Assembly (NCBI GenBank): GCA_945787595.1
Contig: CALZJV010000237.1
Location: forward strand, 1-9,070
Reading direction: 5' to 3'
From: an uncultured Desulfobacterales bacterium
Lineage (GTDB): Bacteria > Desulfobacterota > Desulfobacteria > Desulfobacterales > JAFDCJ01
Length of the DNA stretch: 9,070 nt
The notes below the pieces were generated by a model. The model was not told where the DNA came from, searched no databases, and was given only the letters and a program-made list of their open reading frames with translations. Shown here piece by piece: positions 1 through 6,516 of this stretch. The position numbers and the translations under genes are program-made. The stretch's first letter is position 1, and each line of letters opens with the position of its first letter.

Positions 1-335
1 ATAATACGTTGGGCCTGAGGACGCGAGCGCTGATCAAGCATAAGGATGGCTGGAAAAAGCGCCTTACCTTCCCGGTCCATGGCTGTAAGACCCGGAGTCG
101 TGCCGGAAAATGCAATAACATCTATCTTGGGCATATAATCCGACATCTCTTTACATCCGGCCGCAAACGCTTGTTGCCATTTCTGCGGCTCGATATCACT
201 GAACAGCCCGTCGTTATAGGTGTTGATGGCATATTCTGCGGAGAATTGCCTCAGGCATTTGAGATCATTTTCGAGTGCTTCAAACACCCCCATTTTCATG
301 GCGGTTGTACCGATATCAACACTGAGGATTTTCAT
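1..335 (-). CDS. FGGY-family carbohydrate kinase, N-terminal part (runs off left edge)
   Basis: This is the first ~111 codons of an ATP-dependent sugar kinase of the FGGY family (xylulokinase, gluconokinase and relatives), which phosphorylates a sugar or sugar acid in the cytoplasm. The visible N-terminus, MKILSVDIGTTAMKMGVFE, carries the DIGTT phosphate-binding motif. Later stretches, FSGTTPGLTAMDREGKAL and the following PAILMLDQRS, match the family pattern SGQ-x-HG-x-x-x-LD-x-x-GKPLRPAI-x-W-x-DQR. Here TTPG stands where QxHG is usual, so substrate choice probably departs from xylulose. The start is the ATG at 335, with AGGA about 9 nt upstream on the minus strand. It follows the altronate-dehydratase-like gene in the same direction after a repeat-filled gap and probably belongs to the same pathway. 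The C-terminal ATPase half is outside the window, so substrate and intactness cannot be judged. Confidence 0.85.
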   Translation of the reverse strand, partial: MKILSVDIGTTAMKMGVFEALENDLKCLRQFSAEYAINTYNDGLFSDIEPQKWQQAFAAGCKEMSDYMPKIDVIAFSGTTPGLTAMDREGKALFPAILMLDQRSRPQAQRI

Positions 336-353
336 AAACCAATTCCTGTATTT

Positions 354-409
354 GATTACAGATGACAGAAAACAGACGACAGAGGACAGAAGATAGAAGG
401 TAGAAGATA
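354..409. repeat. Degenerate heptamer array, GAnGAcA type, 8 units
   Basis: Eight consecutive 7-nt units can be laid out without gaps: gattaca, gatgaca, gaaaaca, gacgaca, gaggaca, gaagata, gaaggta, gaagata. The consensus is roughly GA-n-GA-c/t-A. The units are degenerate rather than identical. The array lies about 20 nt upstream of the kinase start codon on the minus strand, so it would sit in or near that gene's leader. It resembles in style the short tandemly repeated heptamers described in cyanobacteria, but no function can be read from it. Confidence 0.75.
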
Positions 410-479
410 GCGAAGTGGGAAATCGGAGATTGTCGATCGATTTCCTCTGTCAAACATCTACCTTCAATTCCGTTCATCG

Positions 480-524
480 GGCTCAAGGCTTTTCGCCTTT
501 ACCGTGCGGAATGAGCCTTAAGCC
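480..524. repeat. Imperfect inverted repeat / hairpin
   Basis: GGCTCAAGGC at 480-489 and GCCTTAAGCC at 515-524 are inverted copies with one mismatch in ten. A smaller alternative hairpin, AAGGC-TTTTC-GCCTT, lies at 485-499. There is no T-run of terminator length directly after it on either strand. It may be a folded transcript element or part of an intergenic repeat family. Confidence 0.45.
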
Positions 525-661
525 TTGCAGCGTAAGCCCTTCGCAGCTAAATTCTCCCGAATAATGCCTTCGATCACATTTCTGACACCTGACACCAGCA
601 AGTGCCCCATCCCCATAACCTCAACAAACTCAATAAACCAACTAAATAACATTAACTCTGT

Positions 662-759
662 TATCGAGCATCGAGCATCGAGTATCCAGAATCAAGCATC
701 AAGCATCGAGTATCCAGAATCAAGCATCCAGCGTCGAGCATCGAGTATCCAGCATCATG
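662..759. repeat. Degenerate heptamer array, yATCsAG type, 14 units
   Basis: Fourteen gap-free 7-nt units run from 662 to 759: tatcgag, catcgag, catcgag, tatccag, aatcaag, catcaag, catcgag, tatccag, aatcaag, catccag, cgtcgag, catcgag, tatccag, catcatg. The consensus is (c/t)ATC(g/c)AG. A higher-order pattern is visible: the block catcgag-tatccag recurs at about units 3-4, 7-8 and 12-13, with aatcaag after it in the first two cases. The array ends at 759, immediately next to the dehydratase stop codon (760-762). It is unlike the purine-rich array at 354-409 in sequence but has the same 7-nt period. Confidence 0.85.
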
Positions 760-2286
760 CTACATCACCGCTCCCATTGACCATGGGACAAATTCGTTAT
801 CACCGATGCCATTCAGTTCGCTTTTGGTCTTTTTGCCGGCGGCTACCTCCAAAATAAACCGGAAGATGAGTTCGCCCATCTCCTCGACCGTGGCGGCACC
901 GTCAATGGTTTGCCCGCAATTGATGTCCATGTCGCCTTCCATGCGGACATACATCTCCGTGTTGGTGGCAAGTTTGGTCACCGGCACCGGTTTGCATCCG
1001 TAAACCGACCCCCGGCCCGTGGTAAAACAGATTACATTGGCACCGCCGGCAACCATTCCGGTTAGTGAAACCGGATCGTGCCCCGGTGTATCCATAAACA
1101 CCAATCCTTTGGCGCCGATAGGCTGTGCGAACCGATAAACCTCCACCAGATTGGTTGTGCCGCCTTTGGCGGCAGCGCCAAGCGATTTTTCGAGGATAGT
1201 GGTTAACCCGCCGGCCTTGTTGCCCGGGGACGGATTGTTATCCATTTCGGCCTTATGGGAGGCCGTATAATTTTCCCACCAGCGAATTCGTTCGATAAGT
1301 TTTTCACCGACTTCACGGGATGCGGCGCGCCGGGTCAGAAGATGCTCGGCACCGTATATTTCCGGGGTTTCACCCAGCACCGCGGTACCGCCATGTCTTA
1401 CCAAAAGATCAACCGCCGCCCCCAGGGCGGGATTGGCCGTAATTCCTGAGTAGCCATCGGAACCTCCGCATTGCAGACCCAAAATCAGGTGCCTTGCCGG
1501 TACCGGACTCCGATCCACCGTGTTCGCTTGCGGCAACAACGCTTGAATGCGACGGATACCTTCCCTGACGGTTTTCTGGGTTCCGCCGGTTCCCTGAATC
1601 GTCATGGTCTGCAAATTCGAGTATTCAGCCAACTGCCTGTTTTTGAGCAATGTATCGATCTGCAGAACTTCGCATCCCAGACCTATCATCAGCACTCCCG
1701 CAAAATTAGGATGTCGGACATACCCGGCGATGGTATTCAGCAGGATCTCAAAATTCTCGTCACTGCCGGAACAGCCACACCCCGTTCCATGACATATGGG
1801 TACGATGCCGTCAATATTTGGGAACTCAGCCAGGGCATCTCCTTTGAAAGCATCGGCAATAAATCGTGACACCGAGGCCGAACAGTTCACCGTGCTGACG
1901 ATACCGATATAGTTGCGGGTTGCGACCCGTCCGTCCGCCCTGACGATACCTTCGAATGTCGCCGGCTCGCTCTCATATTCGGGCTCTGGTGCAGCCTCCG
2001 AGCCAATGGCGTAGTCGCGGTCGAAATCCTTCATCACGACATTGTGAGTATGGACATGTTTGCCGGGGGAAATATCGAGGGAAGCAAACCCGATGATTTG
2101 GCCGTACTTTCTGACAGCTTCGCCGGCCTTTATTGAAGAGGCGGCGACTTTGTGACCGAAAGAAACATCATCGACACAGACGATTTTTTCTTCTGCAATC
2201 TCGGTGCCGGCCGGGATATCGTTGTGGGCCACAACCACGTTGTCGGAATCATGCAACCGAATGGTCAAAGATTTTGGACGTTTCAT
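760..2286 (-). CDS. uxaA: Altronate dehydratase (UxaA/GarD family)
   Basis: The 508-residue protein belongs to the UxaA/GarD family of cytoplasmic metal-dependent sugar-acid dehydratases (altronate or galactarate to a 2-keto-3-deoxy acid). Residues ~12-85 form the SAF-type N-terminal domain (HNDIPAGTEI, then HVHTHN at 78-82). After an acidic linker (~97-110) comes the catalytic domain, with the family blocks DGRVATRNYIGIVSTVNCSA (118-137), CHGTGCG (165-171), GLGCE (202-206), LQCGGSDGYSGITANPALG (271-289), MDTPGHDP (398-405), INCG (455-458) and the typical ending GDNEFVPW...GAVM. Length and blocks indicate an intact single-chain enzyme. The ATG at 2286 has AGAGG 8 nt upstream, overlapping the end of the preceding ORF, and the 12-nt gap implies co-transcription. 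Family membership is secure; altronate as the exact substrate is not, because close homologues act on other aldonates and aldarates. Confidence 0.9.
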   Translation of the reverse strand: MKRPKSLTIRLHDSDNVVVAHNDIPAGTEIAEEKIVCVDDVSFGHKVAASSIKAGEAVRKYGQIIGFASLDISPGKHVHTHNVVMKDFDRDYAIGSEAAPEPEYESEPATFEGIVRADGRVATRNYIGIVSTVNCSASVSRFIADAFKGDALAEFPNIDGIVPICHGTGCGCSGSDENFEILLNTIAGYVRHPNFAGVLMIGLGCEVLQIDTLLKNRQLAEYSNLQTMTIQGTGGTQKTVREGIRRIQALLPQANTVDRSPVPARHLILGLQCGGSDGYSGITANPALGAAVDLLVRHGGTAVLGETPEIYGAEHLLTRRAASREVGEKLIERIRWWENYTASHKAEMDNNPSPGNKAGGLTTILEKSLGAAAKGGTTNLVEVYRFAQPIGAKGLVFMDTPGHDPVSLTGMVAGGANVICFTTGRGSVYGCKPVPVTKLATNTEMYVRMEGDMDINCGQTIDGAATVEEMGELIFRFILEVAAGKKTKSELNGIGDNEFVPWSMGAVM

Positions 2287-2298
2287 ATTTTTTTCCTC

Positions 2299-2856
2299 TC
2301 ATGGTTTTTGGGCGGGAAGCGCACGTGTCGATCCGGTGGTAATACCGCCATCTACCAGCATCGTCTGTCCGGTGACATATGCAGCGGCATCCAAGGCCAA
2401 AAAGACCAGCGCACCATCAAGATCATGGGCGAAACCGATCTTTTCAGGCAGTGGATAAATAACATGCTGCGAAACCGCAACACGATCAGCAAATGCGCCG
2501 TTTTGGCGGTATTCATCGCACGAAACGCCCAGCACCCGGCGATGATCGCACAGGTTAATGTCTCCTCTGCGACAGTAAAAACAGGCACCGCAATACACGG
2601 TTGAGTCAAAGGTCGCCCGCTCACCCAGTTGGATTTTTGTCACCTTTGAGCCCACTCCGACGATAACCCCTGAGGCTTCATGGCCCATGATCAGGGGTGG
2701 TAGGCGCCTTCCGGTACTGCCGTCCATCCCATGTACATCGCTGCCGCAGATCCCGCAGGCCGCTACTCTTACCATGACATCGTTCGTTCCTAAAACCGGC
2801 TCAGGAACATCTTTATAGACAAAATGATTATATTCTTCCAACACCAATGCTTTCAA
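2299..2856 (-). pseudogene. Chimeric ORF: zinc alcohol dehydrogenase N-terminus joined to short-chain dehydrogenase C-terminus
   Basis: The 185-residue product has two unrelated halves. Residues 1-~139 are the GroES-like catalytic domain of a medium-chain zinc dehydrogenase (threonine/sorbitol dehydrogenase type): GICGSDVH with catalytic-zinc Cys37, GHE at 58-60, and the structural-zinc cysteines 89, 92, 95 and 103. The sequence then switches, around PLPEKIGF (135-142; about 2430-2445), to the final ~45 residues of an SDR: DLDGALVFLALDAAAYVTGQ and MLVDGG. The zinc enzyme lacks its NAD-binding Rossmann domain and the SDR lacks TGxxxGxG, Ser and YxxxK, so neither activity should survive. The likeliest origin is an in-frame deletion between two adjacent dehydrogenase genes. 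The start is TTG at 2856, with AGAGG 7 nt upstream. The frame is intact and sits 12 nt before the dehydratase, so it could still be translated. This tail is not a copy of the SDR at 4650. Confidence 0.8.
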
Positions 2857-3000
2857 ATCTTAGCCTCTTAAATACTAAAATGAGATCGTTAAATTGGAAG
2901 TTGAATTATCGAAAAAAAACATATAAGAATATTATCCAGTTAACGCAAGAAAAAAACCCTCATTACAGCAGATCTGTCAAGGAAAAGGAGAGCGCAAAGG
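2857..3000. promoter_or_regulatory. Divergent intergenic region, probable promoters for both arms
   Basis: This 144-nt, visibly A+T-rich spacer separates the minus-strand dehydrogenase/dehydratase arm from the plus-strand LarA-like gene, so both promoters and any operator should lie here. On the plus strand, TTGAAT (2901-2906) and TATAAG (2922-2927) are possible elements, but the 15-nt spacer is short. AAGGAG at 2985-2990 is the ribosome binding site of the gene starting at 3001. I see no clear operator palindrome. Confidence 0.4.
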
Positions 3001-4257
3001 ATGAAATACCCCAGAATGGTCCGAATTCAACAGAATTTCAAAACCAGCCCCATCAAGGATATTCCAGCAAAGGTCCGCACCGAGCTGGCCGGGATTCAAC
3101 CACAAAAGATTATCGCCCGCGGTGATACGGTGGCGATTACGGCCGGCAGCCGCGGCATCGCAAACCTGGCCGTTGTTTTGGGCGAAATCATTCGAGAACT
3201 GAAAAAAATCGGTGCAAAACCGTTTATCATCCCTGCAATGGGAAGTCACGGCGGCGCCACACCCGAAGGCCAGAAAAAAATTCTGGAACATTACGGCGTC
3301 ACCAAAAAGACCATGGGAGTACCCGTTAAATCATCGTTGAGCGTTGTTCAGGTTGGTTCGACACCGGATGGCGTTCCTGTTTATTTGGACCGCAATGCTT
3401 CTAAAGCCGATCATATCGTTGTGGTCAACCGGGTAAAACCCCACACGGACTTTAAAGGTAAATTCGAAAGCGGCTTGATGAAGATGATGGTCATCGGATT
3501 GGGCAAGCAGAAAGGTGCCAATCATTATCATAATGTTATCGTCCGGCGAGGGCATTACCCCGTGTTTTTGTCGGTGGCCAGAGAAATTCTGCAGCGTTGT
3601 CCGGTTGCCTTCGGTGTGGCCCTGGTGGAAAATCAGCGCGATGAAACGCAAATCATACGCGCCATTCCGGCCGCTGAAATTGAAGCCACGGAATATCAAC
3701 TACTGAGAAAAGCCAAACGACTGTTTCCTGGAATCCCCCTGAATCCGATCGATCTGCTCATCGTCGATCAGATGGGCAAAGAAATCAGCGGTACGGGCAT
3801 GGACCAGAATGTGATCGGCCGCAGCGTGATTCCCTACCATCATCCCTCGATCAAAAACGACATCATGCGGATATTTGTGCGCGATTTGACTGCCGACTCC
3901 GAAGGGAACGCCACGGCCATCGGCAATGCAGACTTTACCACCAAACGGTTGGTGCAAAAAATTGATCACCGGGCGACATACATGAATGCCATTACCTCTT
4001 CATGCCCGGAGGCGGTAAGAATACCTCCCTATTACGACAGCGACCGGGAAGCGATTGATACCGCTCTAAAAACCATCGGTCCTGTAGAACCCCAAAACAC
4101 CAGAATAGTGCATATCTTGGACACACTCCGGCTTGAGGAGATGTATGTTTCCGAGGTCATGCTTCCTGAGGTCCAAAAGAGGAAGGACATCAGCGTAAAT
4201 GGTTCTCCGGGTCCGATAAAATTTGATGCAAAAGGAAATCTGATTTCTAATTTCTGA
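3001..4257 (+). CDS. LarA-like nickel-pincer racemase/epimerase family protein
   Basis: The 418-residue protein belongs to the lactate racemase LarA superfamily (former DUF2088), whose members invert the C2 hydroxyl of 2-hydroxy acids with a lysine-bound nickel-pincer nucleotide. Supporting features are GSHGGATPEGQ (81-91), NRVKPHTDF (143-151) and SGLMKMMVIGLGKQKGANHYH (157-177). By position, His83 corresponds to LarA His108, His148 to His174, Lys161 to the cofactor-bearing Lys184, and His177 to the nickel ligand His200. The Lys-to-His spacing of 16 matches LarA, while the His148-Lys161 interval is about three residues longer. Length is close to LarA's. Several characterised homologues act on larger 2-hydroxy acids, including an aldonate 2-epimerase. 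The dehydratase, kinase and SDR around it favour a sugar-acid substrate, which is inference. The ATG at 3001 has AAGGAG 10 nt upstream. Activity would need LarB, LarC and LarE, none of which is visible here. Confidence 0.8.
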   Translation: MKYPRMVRIQQNFKTSPIKDIPAKVRTELAGIQPQKIIARGDTVAITAGSRGIANLAVVLGEIIRELKKIGAKPFIIPAMGSHGGATPEGQKKILEHYGVTKKTMGVPVKSSLSVVQVGSTPDGVPVYLDRNASKADHIVVVNRVKPHTDFKGKFESGLMKMMVIGLGKQKGANHYHNVIVRRGHYPVFLSVAREILQRCPVAFGVALVENQRDETQIIRAIPAAEIEATEYQLLRKAKRLFPGIPLNPIDLLIVDQMGKEISGTGMDQNVIGRSVIPYHHPSIKNDIMRIFVRDLTADSEGNATAIGNADFTTKRLVQKIDHRATYMNAITSSCPEAVRIPPYYDSDREAIDTALKTIGPVEPQNTRIVHILDTLRLEEMYVSEVMLPEVQKRKDISVNGSPGPIKFDAKGNLISNF

Positions 4258-4290
4258 AACCACTTAAAAATATATTCACCACAGAGACAC

Positions 4291-4467
4291 GGAGCACACA
4301 GAGAAGTTGCTTTTTTCTGTCGAACAGGGAGGCGACGGTCCGACAAATGTCTCAGCCCTGCGAGCAGCCAGCATAGAGTGTTCCCCTCTTGGCCATCTAT
4401 GACAGTTGTTTTTCCTTTGCCGCGGTCTCCAGGCAAAGGAATAGATAAATCCGACTCTGTGTCCTCC
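4291..4467. repeat. Inverted-repeat-bounded element with internal hairpin (possible MITE or structured repeat)
   Basis: GGAGCACACAGAG at 4291-4303 and CTCTGTGTCCTCC at 4455-4467 are inverted copies with 12 of 13 positions matching. Inside lies a perfect 10-bp inverted repeat, TTCCTTTGCC (4412-4421) and GGCAAAGGAA (4432-4441), with a 10-nt loop. A further pair, ATCTAT (4395-4400) and ATAGAT (4441-4446), lies around it. The left end is embedded in CACCACAGAGACACGGAG, which looks like an intergenic repeat I associate with many environmental genomes (recollection, not checked). There is no coding capacity, and no clear target duplication is visible. Confidence 0.5.
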
Positions 4468-4477
4468 CACCGGGGCG

Positions 4478-4518
4478 TAGGCCTTTCCGAGTTGTAGGCT
4501 CTACAAGCCGGAAGCCTA
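4478..4518. repeat. Long imperfect hairpin
   Basis: The left arm 4478-4497 (TAGGCCTTTCCGAGTTGTAG) and right arm 4501-4518 (CTACAAGCCGGAAGCCTA) pair around the 3-nt loop GCT, with a perfect 6-bp top (TTGTAG/CTACAA) and small bulges below. A smaller hairpin, GAGGC-TGT-GCCTC, follows at 4526-4538. There is no T-run after it, so it is not a standard terminator; it looks like a palindromic repeat. Confidence 0.5.
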
Positions 4519-4649
4519 TGGGCCGGAGGCTGTGCCTCGAGCGCAGCGGGCGGTAAAATCGCGCAGCCCAAATGCGCATTTGCATATACGCCAACGATGT
4601 CTAGATAAAAATGAACTTATTGACAAATACCTTGAAAGAAGGAGGTCCC

Positions 4650-5408
4650 ATGAAGTTCAAAGACAAAGTCGTTTTGGTGACCGGTGGTGCTAAAGGTCTG
4701 GGCCGAGCCATGTGCCTCCAATTCGCTCGCGAAGGGGCGGCCGTGATTGTCAACTATTCAAAGTCAAATCAGCGTGCCAAAGAAGTCGTTGACAGTATTG
4801 AAGCCACCGGTGGGCAGGCAGCCGCCATCCAGGCCGATGTTTCCCGTGACAGCCAGGCGCGGCAGTTGATTGAAAAAGCCGTAGCACGCTTCGGTCGCCT
4901 GGATATACTGATCAACAACGCCGGTTGGACACGCTTTGTACCTCATAACGAGTTGGAGGAACTGAGCGAAGAGGTGTTGGAAAACACCTGGTCCGTCATC
5001 GTAAAGGCCCCGATTTACTGCACCCGGGCCGCAGTCCCCTATCTTAAAGAAAACGGCGCAGGTTCGGTTATCAACATCACATCTTCGGCGGCCTTTACGG
5101 CCATGGGGAGTTCCGTGATCTACTGTGCCGCCAAGGCCGCCCTGGCTTCCATCACCAAGTCTCTGGCCCGGGCATTGGCCCCGGAGATCCGGGTAAATGC
5201 CATTGCGCCCGGATTTGTGGATACGGGATTTGTGAATTGGTCGCCGGAAGTTCTCGAGCACTTGAAAAGAAAAACCCGCCTCGGCCGCCCTGTTGTTGCT
5301 GAAGACATCGCAGAAGCGGCCGTGTTTCTGGCCGCCGAGGCCAATGCCTCAACGGGACAAACGATTTTAGTGGATGGCGGTGTGGTTGCTCTGGGACCGA
5401 ACGCGTAG
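4650..5408 (+). CDS. Short-chain dehydrogenase/reductase, FabG-like
   Basis: The 252-residue classical SDR is a cytoplasmic NAD(P)-dependent oxidoreductase of a carbonyl/hydroxyl pair. The cofactor motif TGGAKGLG is at 11-18, NNAG at 89-92, the catalytic Ser in NITSSA at about 145, YCAAK with Tyr158 and Lys162, and the C-terminal block TGQTILVDGG at 235-244. The start is the ATG at 4650 because AAGGAGGT lies just before it (4639-4646). An in-frame ATG at 4611 has no ribosome binding site. Oddly, the Asn of the Asn-Ser-Tyr-Lys tetrad, expected in a V-N-V-K-A-P context, is Ile117 (SVIVKAP, codon ATC). Sequence resemblance to FabG does not mean a fatty-acid role. Next to a LarA-like protein and a sugar-acid dehydratase it more likely oxidises or reduces a sugar or sugar acid, which is inference. 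Confidence 0.88.
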   Translation: MKFKDKVVLVTGGAKGLGRAMCLQFAREGAAVIVNYSKSNQRAKEVVDSIEATGGQAAAIQADVSRDSQARQLIEKAVARFGRLDILINNAGWTRFVPHNELEELSEEVLENTWSVIVKAPIYCTRAAVPYLKENGAGSVINITSSAAFTAMGSSVIYCAAKAALASITKSLARALAPEIRVNAIAPGFVDTGFVNWSPEVLEHLKRKTRLGRPVVAEDIAEAAVFLAAEANASTGQTILVDGGVVALGPNA

Positions 5409-5451
5409 ATGAAATTCGGCCGCCGCGTAAAAGTAACCACGGTCCCGACGT

Positions 5452-5552
5452 TTAGGATGGTCTTGTCCCGTCGTAGCTCCAAGAGCGAAGTCGGAAGCTG
5501 AATGCGAAGCCCCAAGGGTAAACAACATTGGGATACAGATTGACCATCCTAA
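5452..5552. repeat. Inverted-repeat-bounded ~100-bp intergenic element
   Basis: TTAGGATGGTC (5452-5462) and GACCATCCTAA (5542-5552) form a perfect 11-bp inverted repeat enclosing 79 nt with no coding capacity. It sits between the SDR stop and the broken exported-protein gene. Size and terminal repeats would fit a miniature element or a palindromic intergenic repeat. No flanking duplication is evident, and no T-run makes it a clear terminator. Confidence 0.45.
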
Positions 5553-5612
5553 GATCCACCCACAAACGAACCCCCTGCTCACCCGTTTTGCAAAATTGAA
5601 AAGGAGGCATCC

Positions 5613-6270
5613 ATGATAGTTTCCGGGAAAAATGCAGCTTTGCTGGTAATATTTTTTTTCATCCTTATCGCTCCGGCAACGGCATTTGGTAAAAGCACAA
5701 ATTTCGCTGGTGACGACACACTAAAGCCCTGGGTAGCCGAAATGGCCAAACGTTCCGACTATGGCTATGTGAATTTTGAATGTATGATCGAAGGCACACC
5801 CATGTTCGGCCGTGTATATACGATTAATTAAGATTTGCAGGGTGCTATCTGGTCGACTGTCGGCACATTCGGCTGGCTGGCGCCCAAATCCCGCTGGAAA
5901 CAGGATGAACGTATCATGGAAATGTGCATCAGATCCTTCAGACTAAATCCCCAGTGGGTCCAGCGTGCATAGGCAGCCACCCGTCAAAGGGCTCTGGGAT
6001 ACAACCAGGTCATCCAGCAAATGCAGCAGATCGATACTGAAATCAACCGGCAGCAAAGCCGAAGCCGCAGCGACATTCAGGAAGAGTTTTATAAAGTTAT
6101 CACCGACCAGATCGAAACCTTCGACCCCGAGTCGGGCAAATCAAAATATCTGCCGAGTACAACCATGCCTACACCGACGGTCAGGGAAATTATTTCCTGC
6201 GCGACTACGATGACGGTACACTGGCCTTTGAAATGCAAAGGAGTGACGATTATGTCGAGCTCGGCATAAC
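5613..6270 (+). pseudogene. Broken gene for a small exported protein of unknown function
   Basis: Translation starts at ATG 5613, with AAGGAGG at 5601-5607. The first ~25 residues are a clear signal peptide: MIVSGK, a hydrophobic core AALLVIFFFILIAP, and an ATA cleavage context. The frame stops at TAA 5829-5831 after 72 residues, but protein-like sequence continues in the same frame (DLQGAIWSTVGTFGWLAPKS and on) to a TAG at 5970-5972. It goes on again as a polar, Gln-rich segment (QQMQQIDTEINRQQSRSRS) up to about 6150. There the sense frame shifts, and the reading continues as AEYNHAYTDGQGNYFLRD to about 6268. Two stops plus a frameshift imply decay. The ancestral product would have been roughly 215-220 residues as visible. 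I do not recognise the family. It runs straight into an integrase remnant at about 6271, suggesting that a rearrangement removed its true end. Confidence 0.7.
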
Positions 6271-6516
6271 AGACATAGCTGTGCCGTTCACATGCTATCA
6301 GAGGGTCACCCAGTCTCCGATATCCGAAACAAACTGGGCCATGAAGATATCCAATCCACTATGGTCTATCCACAGCTGGATTTGTCAAAAAGAAAAATAA
6401 TCCAACAGCAGTTTATCCAATATGTCCAATCTGACGTCACGCAGAATCCGGAAATAGACGAACTGATCGATTGGCAAAACAAAGATGATATCATGGCCTG
6501 GCTGGACGATCTGTAA
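6271..6516 (+). pseudogene. Tyrosine recombinase (phage-type integrase), C-terminal remnant
   Basis: The frame from 6271 reads RHSCAVHMLSEGHPVSDIR, then NKLGHEDIQSTMVYPQLDLS, ending EIDELIDWQNKDDIMAWLDDL at the TAA of 6514-6516. These are the last boxes of the tyrosine recombinase catalytic domain: the second catalytic Arg with its RHS context, the LGH box, and the nucleophile Tyr in TMVY. Upstream of the Arg the family pattern HxL is lost (RHN is read instead), and the first catalytic Arg and the core-binding domain are absent. Only ~81 of roughly 300 residues remain. An ATG at 6292 could start a 74-residue peptide, but it would be inactive. The remnant abuts the broken exported-protein gene, so it marks the scar of a past integration or deletion. 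Confidence 0.8.

Larger units (their letters stand above)
336..759. other. Gene-free interval between kinase and dehydratase, with two heptamer arrays
   Basis: No convincing gene lies here. An open frame over 525-857 exists, but its residues simply echo the heptamer array (three 7-nt units give a 7-residue period, ASSIQ-like), so it is judged non-coding. The interval contains a purine-rich heptamer array next to the kinase start, a hairpin around 480-524, and a second heptamer array abutting the stop codon of the dehydratase gene. Both genes are read on the minus strand, so this would be transcribed spacer or leader if they form one operon. I see no clear promoter. Confidence 0.7.
4258..4649. 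other. Gene-free interval, repeat-rich, with several inverted repeats
   Basis: No gene is supported in these 392 nt; all frames are short and without recognisable residues. The interval holds a CACAGAGACACGGAG-type repeat, an inverted-repeat-bounded element (4291-4467) with a strong internal hairpin, and two more hairpins (4478-4518 and 4526-4538). The SDR ribosome binding site is at its end. The LarA-like gene and the SDR point the same way, but the distance and structure make read-through uncertain. Confidence 0.65.

Noticed and set aside
662..759. CRISPR-like array because of the regular repeats
   Set aside because: The units are contiguous 7-mers with no unique spacers and no cas genes are nearby.
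525..857. Plus-strand open frame with a 7-residue repeated product
   Set aside because: The repetition is the direct result of the heptamer array, the frame enters the end of the dehydratase gene on the other strand, and it has no ribosome binding site.
4611..4649. Upstream in-frame ATG as the SDR start
   Set aside because: No ribosome binding site precedes it, whereas AAGGAGGT lies directly before the ATG at 4650, and the shorter form matches SDR N-termini.
5970..5972. In-frame TAG with protein-like sequence on both sides, as in a pyrrolysine (recoded UAG) gene
   Set aside because: The same gene also has an in-frame TAA upstream and a frameshift downstream, which recoding of UAG would not explain; decay is simpler.
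6021..6269. Independent small gene starting at ATG 6021
   Set aside because: It lies in the same frame as the broken exported-protein gene, continues its sequence, has no ribosome binding site, and its last third is the out-of-frame reading after the frameshift.
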